Assembly (NCBI GenBank): GCA_910584745.1
Contig: CAJUDG010000007.1
Coordinates: 150,764-197,581, forward strand
Origin: an uncultured Eubacteriales bacterium
Lineage (GTDB): Bacteria; Bacillota; Clostridia; Oscillospirales; Acutalibacteraceae
DNA: 46,818 nucleotides
Direction: 5' to 3'
Below the pieces are notes generated by a model, which had not been told where the DNA came from, ran no database searches, and saw nothing but the letters and a program-made list of their open reading frames with translations. Made by a program: the position numbers and the translations under genes. Positions 30,547 to 39,014 of the stretch are shown piece after piece. Position 1 is the stretch's first letter. Each line of letters starts with the position of its first letter.

Positions 30547-32307
30547 ATGCTTATAAGCCAGAAAATGAGAGAGCTCTCGCCGGAGCTGGACCCCCTGCGC
30601 CTGGGCACCGGCTGGAGCCCTGAGGACCTCTCAAAGCCCCAGATATTCATCGAGAGCACCTTCGGCGACAGCCACCCGGGCTCCGGCCATCTGGATAAGC
30701 TGGTGGAGGCCGCCAGAGAGGGCATAGCCGAGGCCGGGGGCCACGGGGCCCGGTACTTCTGCACGGACATGTGCGACGGCGAGAGCCAGGGCACCGACGG
30801 CATCAACTACTCCCTCGCCAGCCGGGAGATGATAGCCAATATGATAGAGATCCAGCAGAGCGCCACCCCCTTCGACGCGGGGGTGTACATCGCCAGCTGC
30901 GATAAGGGCCTGCCCGGGAACCTGATGGGCCTTTTAAGGGTGGATATCCCGGCGGTGGTGGTGACCGGCGGCACCATGGCGGCGGGGCCGAAGCTGCTGA
31001 CTTTGGAGCAGCTTGGCGTGTACTCCGCAAGGTACGAGCGGGGAGAGATAGACGAGAGCGAACTGAACTGGGCCAAGCAGAACGCATGCCCAAGCTGCGG
31101 GGCCTGCTCCTTTATCGGCACCGCCTCCACCATGCAGATAATGGCCGAGGCCTTAGGACTGTCCCTTCCCGGCAGCGCCCTGCTGCCCGCCACCAGCCCG
31201 GACCTTTTGGAGTACGCCAAAAGCGCCGGAAGGCTGGCTGTGAAGCTGGCCCGGTCAGAGGGCATGAAGCCCTCGGACATAGTGACCATGGAGAGCTTTG
31301 AGAACGCCATCCTGGTCCACGCGGCGGTGTCCGGCTCCACGAACTGCCTTCTGCACCTTCCCGCCATCGCCCACGAGCTGGGGCTTGAGATAACCGGCGA
31401 TACCTTCGACCGGCTGCACAGAGGGGCCCGCTACCTTCTGGACGTGCGCCCGGCCGGGCGCTGGCCGGCGGAGTTCTTCTACTACGCCGGGGGCGTTCCG
31501 GCCATAATGGAGGAGATAAAGCCCCACCTGCACCTGGACGCCATGACCGTCACGGGGAAGACCCTGGGCGAGAACCTTGAGGAGCTTAAATCTGGCGGCT
31601 TCTACCAGCGCTGTCAGGAGCGGCTGGAGAAGGCCAATGAGAGGCACCACACCAATGTGACCCGGGAGGACGTTATCCGTCCATACGATAAGGCCCTTGG
31701 CACCGGCGGCTCCATCGCCATACTAAAGGGCAACCTTGCCCCGGAGGGCGCGGTGATAAAACACACCGCCTGCCCCAGGGAGATGTTCTCCGCCGTTCTC
31801 AACGCCCGGCCCTTTGACAGCGAAGAGGAGTGCATAGACGCGGTGCTGCACCACAGGGTGAAGCCCGGGGACGCGGTCTTCATCCGCTATGAGGGGCCAA
31901 AGGGCTCGGGTATGCCGGAGATGTTCTATACCTCCGAGGCCATCTCCTCCGATAAGGAGCTGGGAAAGAGCATAGCCCTCATCACCGACGGGCGCTTCTC
32001 CGGGGCCTCCACCGGCCCGGTCATCGGCCACTGCAGCCCCGAGGCCCAGGCGGGCGGGCCCATAGCCCTGGTTGAGGAGGGGGACCTGATACGCCTGGAC
32101 GTAGAGGAGCGCGTACTTGAGATAGTGGGAATAAAGGGGGAGAGAAGGACCCCGGAGGAGATAGACGCGGTACTGAGCGAGAGGAAAAAGCGCTGGAAGC
32201 CGAAGTCCGCAAAGTACAGGCGGGGGGTGCTGCGGCTGTTCTCAGAGCTGGCGGCCTCGCCCATGAAGGGCGCGTATCTGGACTATGACAACTTCGACAG
32301 AGAATAG
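30547..32307 (+). CDS. IlvD/Edd-family dehydratase (sugar-acid type likely)
   Basis: The 586-residue protein carries the iron-sulfur cluster cysteines of the family: CDGESQG, CDKGLPGNLMGLLRVDIP and ACPSCGACSFIGTASTMQ, plus the C-terminal ITDGRFSGASTGPVIGH. The family includes dihydroxy-acid dehydratase, 6-phosphogluconate dehydratase and aldonate dehydratases. The partner 17 nt downstream is a KDPG/KHG aldolase and no ilv genes are near, so an aldonate or phosphogluconate substrate giving a 2-keto-3-deoxy product is favoured. The start was set at MLISQKM with AAAGGAG about 11 nt upstream; an in-frame extension of 33 codons begins at the promoter -10 and is not real. Confidence 0.88.
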   Translation: MLISQKMRELSPELDPLRLGTGWSPEDLSKPQIFIESTFGDSHPGSGHLDKLVEAAREGIAEAGGHGARYFCTDMCDGESQGTDGINYSLASREMIANMIEIQQSATPFDAGVYIASCDKGLPGNLMGLLRVDIPAVVVTGGTMAAGPKLLTLEQLGVYSARYERGEIDESELNWAKQNACPSCGACSFIGTASTMQIMAEALGLSLPGSALLPATSPDLLEYAKSAGRLAVKLARSEGMKPSDIVTMESFENAILVHAAVSGSTNCLLHLPAIAHELGLEITGDTFDRLHRGARYLLDVRPAGRWPAEFFYYAGGVPAIMEEIKPHLHLDAMTVTGKTLGENLEELKSGGFYQRCQERLEKANERHHTNVTREDVIRPYDKALGTGGSIAILKGNLAPEGAVIKHTACPREMFSAVLNARPFDSEEECIDAVLHHRVKPGDAVFIRYEGPKGSGMPEMFYTSEAISSDKELGKSIALITDGRFSGASTGPVIGHCSPEAQAGGPIALVEEGDLIRLDVEERVLEIVGIKGERRTPEEIDAVLSERKKRWKPKSAKYRRGVLRLFSELAASPMKGAYLDYDNFDRE

Positions 32308-32324
32308 AGCAGGGAGGAATACCA

Positions 32325-32972
32325 ATGGACAAACTTAGTCAGGCAATTTCAGAGATAGGCATAGTGCCGGTGATAAAGCTCTCGGACCCGGAGCGGGACG
32401 CTGTAAAGCTGGCGAAGGCCCTGTGCGCCGGGGACGTGCCCGTGGCCGAGGTCACCTTCAGGGCCCAGGGAGCCGAGAGGGCCATAAGGCTCATGAAGGA
32501 TGCCTGTCCCCGGATGATAGTCGGCGCGGGCACGGTCACAAATACGGAGCAGATAGACGCGGCCCTTGAGGCGGGCGGCCAGTTCATAGTTACCCCGGGC
32601 TTTGACCCGGAGCTGGTGGAGTACGCCCAGAAAAAGGGCGTGCCCATATACCCCGGCTGCACCACCCCCACGGACTACCACGCGGCCCTGAAGTTCGGGC
32701 TGGAGCTTATCAAGTTCTTCCCCGCCGAGCAGTCCGGGGGGCTCCCGAAGATAAAGGCCATGAGCGCGCCCTTCCCCCAGTTCAAGGTGATGCCCACGGG
32801 GGGTATCTCCATAAGCAACCTGCGGGAGTATATAAGCTGCCCGGTGATAGCAGCCTGCGGGGGCTCGTACATGGTGACCGCGGAGCTCATCGAGGGGCAG
32901 AAGTGGGAGGAGATAACGGAGCTCTGCCGGCTGTCAAGGGAGATAGTCAGGTCGGCCCGGAGCGAAGGATAA
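32325..32972 (+). CDS. eda: 2-dehydro-3-deoxy-phosphogluconate/4-hydroxy-2-oxoglutarate aldolase
   Basis: The 215-residue class I aldolase has catalytic Glu42 and Arg46 (VAEVTFR), IVGAGTVTN, GCTTPTDY and the Schiff-base Lys130 in LIKFFPAEQSGG, and MPTGGIS for phosphate binding. It splits KDPG (or KHG, KDPGal) to pyruvate and an aldehyde. With the upstream dehydratase it forms the last two steps of an Entner-Doudoroff-like sugar-acid route. AGGGAGGAA precedes the ATG, and a strong terminator follows. Confidence 0.95.
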   Translation: MDKLSQAISEIGIVPVIKLSDPERDAVKLAKALCAGDVPVAEVTFRAQGAERAIRLMKDACPRMIVGAGTVTNTEQIDAALEAGGQFIVTPGFDPELVEYAQKKGVPIYPGCTTPTDYHAALKFGLELIKFFPAEQSGGLPKIKAMSAPFPQFKVMPTGGISISNLREYISCPVIAACGGSYMVTAELIEGQKWEEITELCRLSREIVRSARSEG

Positions 32973-32973
32973 A

Positions 32974-33010
32974 AAAAGGGTACGGACCTATCGCGGGTCC
33001 GTACCCTTTT
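32974..33010. terminator. Bidirectional terminator after eda
   Basis: AAAAGGGTACGGACC and its exact complement form a 15-bp stem with a 7-nt loop, ending in TTTT on either strand. It separates eda (plus) from the convergent isomerase gene (minus). Confidence 0.92.
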
Positions 33011-33022
33011 GATATATTCTGT

Positions 33023-33847
33023 TCAGATTCCCAGCACATCCCTAAGATAAATGCGCGAGACCTCCGCCGAATGGAAGTTGCAGACCTCGGGTATGTCCAG
33101 CTCCACGCAGAGCACCCCGTCAAAGCCCACCTCCTCCAGCGCGGCCTTCACCGCCGGGAAGTCCACCGTGCCGTGGCCCAGGGCCCTGAAGGAGGCCATC
33201 TTCATCCGGCCCTCGGCCTTACTGAGGGCGTAGGTGTCCACGTCCTTAAGGTGCATATAGGCAATGCGGTCCCCGTACTGCCGGATAAGCGCCGCCGGGT
33301 CCATGCCGCCCAGGGTGGTATGGGCCGTGTCAAAGCAGAAGCTGACATATTCGGGCTCGGTATGGGCGGCGAAATAGTCGATATCGCTCTGTGAGAACAC
33401 GCAGGTGCCGTAGTGGGGGTGGAAGCAGACGGTAACGCCCTTCTCCCTGGCGTACTTTCCAAGGCGGTTGGCTATCTCGCAGATGACGTCTATCATCTGG
33501 GGGTCGGTGGGCCGCTCGAAGGGCTCCCCGCCAAAGCCTCCGTGCTGGCAGTTATACCATTTGCCGCCTATCTCCGAAAGGAAGTCCACCTGCTCCATGG
33601 CCCGCTTGAGGGAGCCCTCAACGTCCAGGTCGAAGTGGCCGTAGAGGTTCACAAGCTCCACTCCGCAGCCGTCGGCCAGCTTCTTAAGCTCGCCGGGGTC
33701 GTCCTTATAGTAGTCCCGGATAAAGGCGAAGTTCTCCACGGTGTCATACCCAAGGAACTTGCACTCCTTGAAGCTCTGCTCAAGCTGTTTCTTGGCGGTC
33801 TCCTCGTCGCCGTGTATCCAGGTCCAGCCGGTGTACGCTGCTTTCAT
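33023..33847 (-). CDS. Sugar phosphate isomerase/epimerase (AP endonuclease 2-type TIM barrel)
   Basis: The 274-residue TIM barrel has the metal-site pattern of the xylose isomerase-like family: CFHPHYGTCVF, CFDTAHTTLGGMDPAALI, YMHLKDVDTYA and the last CVELDIPE glutamate. It probably isomerises or epimerises a ketose or an inosose. It lies 16 nt downstream of a Gfo/Idh/MocA dehydrogenase, a pairing typical of inositol or rare-sugar catabolism. Confidence 0.88.
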   Translation of the reverse strand: MKAAYTGWTWIHGDEETAKKQLEQSFKECKFLGYDTVENFAFIRDYYKDDPGELKKLADGCGVELVNLYGHFDLDVEGSLKRAMEQVDFLSEIGGKWYNCQHGGFGGEPFERPTDPQMIDVICEIANRLGKYAREKGVTVCFHPHYGTCVFSQSDIDYFAAHTEPEYVSFCFDTAHTTLGGMDPAALIRQYGDRIAYMHLKDVDTYALSKAEGRMKMASFRALGHGTVDFPAVKAALEEVGFDGVLCVELDIPEVCNFHSAEVSRIYLRDVLGI

Positions 33848-33863
33848 AGTAAATTCCTCCTTA

Positions 33864-35069
33864 TTATTCGTCTAAAATGCCGTGCATTGGGTTGTTCTCC
33901 ATGGGCGCGGTGCGCTCATAGCGGGACTGGATGGGCACATAGGCCTTCTGAGCGCAGGACTTGGAGAAGGCCGTCATTATCTCCAGCACGTGCCGCTGCT
34001 GCCGGTAGCTGGCCCTATGCTCCCGGCCGGTGCGAAGGGCCTTGCACATGTCCGCAAGCCCCAGCCCCCGGCTGTTCTCCGGGTAGTCGTACATCAGGGG
34101 CATCTCCTTCCAGCCCGCGTAGAAGTCCGGCACCCCGTGGCGCGCAAGGCCCGGGTCCGTCTTAGGAGCGGCCGCGAAGTCCTCTGGCCGCAGCACCAGC
34201 ACCGGCCCGCCGAAGGTGTTGGGGTCCGGCACCATCATGCTGCCCTTGGTGCCGTAGACCTCGAACCGGGGCTGCACGGTATAGTGCACGTCGAAGGTGG
34301 TGAAGACCTGGGCGATGGCCCCGCTCTCAAACTCTATGTTCCCCGAGAGCCAGGTGTCCACATCCACATTGATGGTCTCGCCCCTATGGGGCTCCGAGGT
34401 GATGAGCCGCTCTGTAAAGGAGCGCTTGGTCATGCCCATCAACCCCCTGGCCTCTCCCAAAAGCTGCACCAGCGCCGTGATATAGTAGGGCCCCATATCC
34501 AGCATGGGCCCGCCGCCCCGCTTATAGTAGAACTCCGGGTCCGGGTGCCAGGTCTCGTGGCCGTGGCAGACCATGGCGCAGCTGGCCCCAACAATATCGC
34601 CTATGTACCCGTCGTCGATGAGCCGCCGGGCGGTCTGTATGCCCGCGCCCATAAAGGTGTCCGGCGCGCCGCCCAGCCGAAGGTTTTTCTCCTCCGCCAG
34701 GGCTATAAGCTCTCCGGCCTCCTCCATGTCCACCCCCAGGGGCTTCTCCGAGTACACATGCTTGCCGTGCAGCAGCGCCTGCTTCGTGACCTCGAAGTGC
34801 TCATAGGGCCGGGTGAGGTTCAAAATCACCTCCACCTCCGGGTCGTTGAAGGCCTCGTACATGTCCTTGTAGATTTTGGGCTCGGGCACATTGGCACCCT
34901 TCTCGATGGCCTCCTTCACATAGGCGGCGCCCTTTTCGGCCCTCTCGGGGATAAGGTCGCACACGCCCACAAGCTCCACCTCTCTGAAGGTGTGGGTGAT
35001 GTTCTGCAAGTAGATGCCGCTGATGGCGCCAACGCCTATCATGGCGGCCTTTACCGGCCTATTCTTCAT
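33864..35069 (-). CDS. Gfo/Idh/MocA-family oxidoreductase
   Basis: The 401-residue protein has the Rossmann start AAMIGVGAISGIYLQNI, the catalytic KHVYSEKPLGVDMEEA segment, and C-terminal MLDMGPYYITALVQLLG. It is longer than the paralogue at 27578, with extra C-terminal residues after an RASYRQQRHVLEIMTAF helix. It is likely an NAD-dependent dehydrogenase for a sugar or cyclitol, working with the isomerase downstream. The ATG lies inside the end of the membrane-protein gene (11-nt overlap). Confidence 0.9.
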   Translation of the reverse strand: MKNRPVKAAMIGVGAISGIYLQNITHTFREVELVGVCDLIPERAEKGAAYVKEAIEKGANVPEPKIYKDMYEAFNDPEVEVILNLTRPYEHFEVTKQALLHGKHVYSEKPLGVDMEEAGELIALAEEKNLRLGGAPDTFMGAGIQTARRLIDDGYIGDIVGASCAMVCHGHETWHPDPEFYYKRGGGPMLDMGPYYITALVQLLGEARGLMGMTKRSFTERLITSEPHRGETINVDVDTWLSGNIEFESGAIAQVFTTFDVHYTVQPRFEVYGTKGSMMVPDPNTFGGPVLVLRPEDFAAAPKTDPGLARHGVPDFYAGWKEMPLMYDYPENSRGLGLADMCKALRTGREHRASYRQQRHVLEIMTAFSKSCAQKAYVPIQSRYERTAPMENNPMHGILDE

Positions 35070-36648
35070 TCTCTCTCTTCCTTTCTGATTTTGTTATTTT
35101 TGCTATTTCGGGCAATTTGGTCCTGACAAACTGAAAGCCGTAAAGGGCAAGTATGATATAGATGGGCACATAGGTGAACAGATACCTTGCCCTGGCTTCA
35201 AACAGCAGCTCGAAAAGGGTCAGCCCGATAACGGACAGCAGCATCATGTCCTTCTCGGGAGCTTTCGGGGCGAACAGGGCCAAAACCGCCAGGAAAAGCA
35301 CCGAAAGCCAGACAATCTGCGCGAAATTCGTCCAGAGCGGGTAATACCTGCCCGGCTCGTCCCCGCCGTAGTACACCCCCCGGAAGAAATCGCAGAAGGG
35401 ATTGTCCTTCGGCTGGTTCATGCCCGAGAAGAAATAGCCCTCCCCGCCCCAGGCGAAGGTGCCGTCATAGTAGTTGGTAAGGGTCTTCCTGGCCCCGTGC
35501 TTCATAAGCCCTATTGGGCCCATCTCCCTTATGCGCTCAAAGGCCCGCTCCATATTCCCCCTGTTGCGCTCTTTGACGCTTGAGAAGGTGTTGGAGTATA
35601 GATTGTCCTCGGTGTAATACGCGCCCATGGTCTCGGTGTTGAGCCCCATCATGAAAAAGTGCGCGGCCCCGAAAGCGCCCTCGCGGTCCACCGGGAAGTT
35701 CATGCTGCGCACGGCCAGCTTGCAGGATACGAACGACCCCGCAAGCCCAACTATCACCGCGCAGCCCCCGGCGGCAAGCCTTCTCAGGTTCTCCTTTGTA
35801 AAGCCCGCTCTCAGCCAGTCGATGGCCTCCGCCATGAGCACGGCGATAAACGCTATCAGCGCCTGGGGCTTTATGCGGTAGCCTATGACCGCCAGCACGG
35901 CCATCGAGAGCCAGGGCAGCCACCTGTACCGGCAGCGCTCCCTGTTCACGTAGATGGCGGCGATAGAGAGCGGGAAGGGCAGGGCCATGGAGTCCGAATA
36001 GGGCACGGATACCCAGGGGGATATGCCCACAAGGAAAAGGTACAGCGCATATCCCAGTATGACCATGCTCCTGTGTTTAAAGAGCCTGTTGATTACCTGG
36101 ACCAGCAAAATCCCGCAAAGGGAATTTATCAGGCACTGTATGCAGATAATAAAGAAATACTCCTGCTCGTGCAGGCCCATAAGATGGGCGGCCCTGTAGA
36201 AAAGGGAGAAGACCCAGACCAGCATAAGGTTGTTGGGGAACTCCGAGAAGTACCAGCGGATCTTCGAGAGGTACTCCCCATCCCCGTGGGCGATGGCGCT
36301 GGCGGTGTTGTTCACGGTGGGCACGTCCCAGGCGGTGCGGAACCAGTATTGTGAGGCGGCGAAGACCTGAAACAGAAAGAGCAGCGCCGTGGCGATAAGC
36401 AGGGCCCTTTTTCCCGGGCTCAGCCCCGCCAGCACGGAGCTGTACCTAAACAGCGAGAAGACAAACAAAAGCCCAAAGCCCAGCAGCATAAAGGCCGGCA
36501 GGAACTGGGTGGTCAGGTATTTCCTGGAGAAATTGATATGTGACAAGAACAGGCACACAAAAAGACTGCCCCCAAGCATCAGCCCGAAAAGCCACCCCAG
36601 GGCCTTTTGCAGCCCTCCGGCGGTCCTCTCCGCCAAACCTTTGTCCAT
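35059..36648 (-). CDS. GT-C-type multi-spanning membrane protein (glycosyltransferase-like)
   Basis: The 529-residue protein has about 11-12 hydrophobic helices, an extracellular loop after TM3 with FRTAWDVPTVNN and GDGEYLS (an acidic loop as in GT-C enzymes), a large outer segment (about 330-440) and the terminal LLFEARARYLFTYVPIYIIL, a signature of PMT/ArnT-like bacterial membrane proteins. It could transfer sugars from polyprenyl carriers to a wall polymer or protein. No catalytic proof is visible. GGAG about 10 nt before the ATG. It heads a three-gene operon, an odd partnership with two cytoplasmic sugar enzymes. Confidence 0.75.
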   Translation of the reverse strand: MDKGLAERTAGGLQKALGWLFGLMLGGSLFVCLFLSHINFSRKYLTTQFLPAFMLLGFGLLFVFSLFRYSSVLAGLSPGKRALLIATALLFLFQVFAASQYWFRTAWDVPTVNNTASAIAHGDGEYLSKIRWYFSEFPNNLMLVWVFSLFYRAAHLMGLHEQEYFFIICIQCLINSLCGILLVQVINRLFKHRSMVILGYALYLFLVGISPWVSVPYSDSMALPFPLSIAAIYVNRERCRYRWLPWLSMAVLAVIGYRIKPQALIAFIAVLMAEAIDWLRAGFTKENLRRLAAGGCAVIVGLAGSFVSCKLAVRSMNFPVDREGAFGAAHFFMMGLNTETMGAYYTEDNLYSNTFSSVKERNRGNMERAFERIREMGPIGLMKHGARKTLTNYYDGTFAWGGEGYFFSGMNQPKDNPFCDFFRGVYYGGDEPGRYYPLWTNFAQIVWLSVLFLAVLALFAPKAPEKDMMLLSVIGLTLFELLFEARARYLFTYVPIYIILALYGFQFVRTKLPEIAKITKSERKRENEE

Positions 36649-36694
36649 CGCAGGTCAACTCCTTTTTCATTGAACAGACCGTTGGCTTTTCCCT

Positions 36695-36723
36695 ATTTTA
36701 CCACACTTATTTACCGTTTACAA
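36695..36723 (-). promoter_or_regulatory. Promoter of the GT-C membrane protein operon
   Basis: Minus-strand TTGTAA (36718-36723) and TAAAAT (36695-36700) have a 17-bp spacer, about 46 nt from the ATG. Confidence 0.7.
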
Positions 36724-36737
36724 GAGAAACAGTAAAT
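36709..36737. promoter_or_regulatory. 29-bp inverted repeat between divergent promoters
   Basis: ATTTACCGTTT and AAACAGTAAAT (10 of 11 positions pair) flank 7 bp. It covers the -35 of the leftward promoter and ends 4 bp before the -35 of the riboswitch promoter, so one bound protein could affect both. Confidence 0.5.
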
Positions 36738-36741
36738 ATGC

Positions 36742-36770
36742 TTGACAAGCCGTTTCGGCCCTGGTATAAT
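36742..36770 (+). promoter_or_regulatory. Consensus promoter of the riboswitch-antiporter transcript
   Basis: TTGACA (36742-36747) and TATAAT (36765-36770) are perfect with a 17-bp spacer; the RNA should start near 36777, just before the aptamer. Confidence 0.85.
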
Positions 36771-36790
36771 ATACCTGCAATCGAAAAACC

Positions 36791-36875
36791 CATGAGGGAG
36801 TAGTAAGCGCGTTTCGCGTGGCAAGTCAACATACCCGGCGTCCCGCCTGGCTTGTCTTAAATAACGAGACTCATG
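36791..36875 (+). ncRNA. yybP-ykoY (manganese) riboswitch aptamer
   Basis: The closing helix CATGAG/CTCATG encloses the family signature GGGAGTAG (5' side) and AACGAGAC (3' side), with a stem-loop AGCGCGTTTCGCGT-like arm and an arm GGCAAGTC...GGCTTGTC containing ACATACCC. These are the conserved features of the yybP-ykoY class, which senses Mn2+. A hairpin CATGTAT...ATACATG (36872-36896) shares the closing strand and is a candidate alternative fold. A terminator and a cation antiporter gene follow. Confidence 0.85.
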
Positions 36876-36914
36876 TATGGCCGAAAGCTATACATGCGCT
36901 ATAACCGTCTTCTT

Positions 36915-36954
36915 GGGCTCACGTATGGCTTTGGGGCTGTACGTGGGCCCTTTT
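36915..36954 (+). terminator. Riboswitch expression-platform terminator
   Basis: GGGCTCACGTA pairs along 11 positions (one G-U) with TACGTGGGCCC, followed by TTTT, 37 nt before the antiporter start. It allows Mn2+-dependent transcription attenuation. Confidence 0.85.
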
Positions 36955-36990
36955 CGTTTGGAATTAAAAATGAATGAGAGGGAAAAGAAA

Positions 36991-37968
36991 ATGGAACTGG
37001 CACTGGTAATTTTTTTGTTCATCGTTGGCATTGTGTTCATCGTCAAGGGCGGCGACTACTTTGTGGATGCGGCCTCCTGGATAGCAGAGGTCAGCGGCAT
37101 ACCGAAGCTGATAATCGGCGCAACGATAGTGAGCCTTGCCACCACGCTGCCGGAGATGCTGGTCTCTGTAATGGCCGCGGCCCAGGGCAAGGTGGACATG
37201 GCCATAGGCAACGCCGTGGGCAGCGTGACGGCCAATATCGGTCTTATCATGGCCATCTCGATACTGTGTATGCCCGGCGCGGCCCGGCGAAAGGACTATT
37301 TAAGAAAGTCCGTGCTCATGCTCCTGGCGGCCCTGATAGTGGTGGTCTCCGGGTTCATGGGGCAGATGGGGATAGTGATAGCCCTTGTGATGATAGTCAT
37401 CTTCGCCGTATTCATGACCGACAACGTACTTGAGGCCAAGCGCTCCATGAGCGCCACCCGCACCGACAGCACACGCAGGATAGAGCGGCCCCGGCCGGAG
37501 CGCAGGGAGATAATCGTAAACCTTATAAAGTTCGCCGTGGGCACCGTGGGCATCGTCTGGGGCGCGGATCTTCTGGTGGACAACGGCAGCGAGCTGGCCC
37601 GCTTTATAGGCATCTCAGAGCGGATAATCGGCGTGACGGTGATAGCCGTGGGCACCTCCCTGCCGGAGCTCATCACCACCATCACCGCCATCGTGAAGAA
37701 GGAGTCATCCCTCTCCGTGGGCAATATCCTGGGGGCGAACATCATCGACCTGACGCTTATACTGCCCATCAGCGCCCTGGTCTCCGGCAAGGCCCTGCCC
37801 ATCGCCCCCACCTCCGCCATGCTGGACCTGCCCGCCTGCCTGCTTGTGGGGGGCGTGGCCATCATACCCACAATATTCACCCAGAAGTTCTCAAGGGTAC
37901 AGGGGGTGCTGCTGCTGGGGATATATATCGTGTATGTGGGCATGACGTGTATGGCCGTGGGGATGTAA
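36991..37968 (+). CDS. CaCA-family cation antiporter (YrbG-like), probably Mn2+/Ca2+ efflux
   Basis: The 325-residue protein has two homologous halves of about five helices. Alpha-1 reads GATIVSLATTLPEMLVSV with GNAVGSVTANIG; alpha-2 reads GVTVIAVGTSLPELITT with GNILGANIIDLT, the acidic SLPE motifs binding the cation. A loop of about 40 basic residues separates the halves. CaCA proteins exchange Ca2+ for Na+ or H+; regulation by a Mn2+ riboswitch makes manganese export likely. An open frame extends 38 codons upstream through the terminator; MELALVI was chosen for its GAGAGGGA ribosome-binding site. Confidence 0.92.
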   Translation: MELALVIFLFIVGIVFIVKGGDYFVDAASWIAEVSGIPKLIIGATIVSLATTLPEMLVSVMAAAQGKVDMAIGNAVGSVTANIGLIMAISILCMPGAARRKDYLRKSVLMLLAALIVVVSGFMGQMGIVIALVMIVIFAVFMTDNVLEAKRSMSATRTDSTRRIERPRPERREIIVNLIKFAVGTVGIVWGADLLVDNGSELARFIGISERIIGVTVIAVGTSLPELITTITAIVKKESSLSVGNILGANIIDLTLILPISALVSGKALPIAPTSAMLDLPACLLVGGVAIIPTIFTQKFSRVQGVLLLGIYIVYVGMTCMAVGM

Positions 37969-38084
37969 AAAGCACTAAAATTATATTTTTGGAAAAAATC
38001 TAATTTACGTGCACGGAATCGGCCCTTTCAGCCGTATTATTGTCAGAACCGTTAAAACGGCAAGAATATCAGGAGGGATTTCAC

Positions 38085-38528
38085 ATGAGAAAGTTATTTA
38101 CAGGACTCGTCACGGCGGCGCTCATACTGAGCTGCATGACCGTAAGCGCTTCGGCAAGGCACGGCCGCTGGGCCATGGACACGGTCTGCGGCGGATTCAG
38201 GATAGGCTGCGGTCCGGCCGCCTGTGTGGATCTGGAGAGTGTCAGGTGCCACAGCTGCGTTGACGAGGACGGCGACGGCGTGTGCGACAACTATGACCCC
38301 GACCGCTGCCCAGGCAACGGCATAGGCTGCGGCAGCGGCGGGTATGTGGACGCCGACAATGACGGCGTATGCGACAACTATGACCCGGAATACTGCCCCG
38401 GCGACGGCACTGGCAACGGCGGCGGTAACGGCTATGGCTGCGGCAGCGGCATGGGTTATGGCAACGGCGGCGGCTATGGCGGCGGCCATCATGGCGGCGG
38501 CGGGCACCACGGCGGCAGGCACTGCTGA
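38085..38528 (+). CDS. Secreted Asp/Gly/His-rich, probably metal-binding protein
   Basis: The 147-residue protein has a signal peptide (MRKLFTGLVTAALILSCMTV, cleavage near ASA-R). The mature part has two thrombospondin type 3-like calcium loops, DEDGDGVCDNYDPDRCPG and DADNDGVCDNYDPEYCPG, then a Gly/Tyr-rich stretch and a His-rich end GGGHHGGGGHHGGRHC. Cysteines lie within the loops. This composition favours Ca2+ binding plus soft-metal binding by the His/Cys tail. CAGGAGGG precedes the ATG. The ECF sigma gene starts 3 nt after the stop, so the two are one operon. Confidence 0.82.
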   Translation: MRKLFTGLVTAALILSCMTVSASARHGRWAMDTVCGGFRIGCGPAACVDLESVRCHSCVDEDGDGVCDNYDPDRCPGNGIGCGSGGYVDADNDGVCDNYDPEYCPGDGTGNGGGNGYGCGSGMGYGNGGGYGGGHHGGGGHHGGRHC

Positions 38529-38531
38529 CAT

Positions 38532-39014
38532 ATGCGCAGCGAGCAGGAGACGGCTGCGGCAATAGACAGGCACGCCGATATGGTGCGAAGGCTCTGCCTG
38601 ATACATCTGAAAAACCAGGCCGACTCTGAGGACGTGTTTCAAACGGTATTCATGAAATACGTCCTCAGCTCTGCTGTGTTTGAAAGCGAGGAGCACGAGA
38701 AGGCATGGTTCATCAGGGTCACCATCAACGCCTGCCGGGACCTGCTCAGAAGCTTTTTAAGAAGCCGCACGGTCCCCTTGGACGAGCTCATAGACCTGCC
38801 GGCGGACGCGCCCTCAGAGTCCCGCGAGGTGCTGGGGGCAGTGCTGGAGCTGCCGGGCAAGTACAGGGACGTGGTGTACCTGCACTATTTCGAGGGCTAT
38901 ACCGCGCCGGAGATAGCCGGGCTCATGAAGAAGAACGTGAACACTGTGTATTCCCTGCTGGCGCGGGCGAAGAAGCTGCTTAAAGAGAGGCTGGGAGGTG
39001 ACGAGGATGCGTAA
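38532..39014 (+). CDS. ECF-type RNA polymerase sigma factor
   Basis: The 160-residue protein has sigma region 2 (about 10-80, with DSEDVFQTVFMKYV for -10 recognition and EHEKAWFIRVTINACRDLLRS) and region 4 (about 100-155, with LELPGKYRDVVYLHYFEGYTAPEIAGLM and NTVYSLLARAKKLLKE). There is no region 1 or 3, so it is ECF. The gene sits between a secreted metal-binding-type protein and a membrane anti-sigma candidate that it overlaps. Confidence 0.95.
   Translation: MRSEQETAAAIDRHADMVRRLCLIHLKNQADSEDVFQTVFMKYVLSSAVFESEEHEKAWFIRVTINACRDLLRSFLRSRTVPLDELIDLPADAPSESREVLGAVLELPGKYRDVVYLHYFEGYTAPEIAGLMKKNVNTVYSLLARAKKLLKERLGGDEDA

Noticed and set aside
36877..36990. N-terminal extension of the antiporter
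   Set aside because: It would translate the riboswitch terminator hairpin and has no ribosome-binding site.
38049..38060. CCGTT-AA-AACGG palindrome ahead of the secreted His-rich protein as an ECF autoregulatory promoter
   Set aside because: It does not have the GGAAC/CGTC spacing of ECF promoters, and no convincing sigma-A promoter could be placed there either, so the promoter of this operon remains unassigned.
38094..38696. A 200-codon Ala/Val-rich open frame on the minus strand
   Set aside because: It is the reverse of the Gly/His/Asp-rich gene and the start of the sigma factor gene; low-complexity composition, no ribosome-binding site, and the plus-strand genes have clear family motifs.
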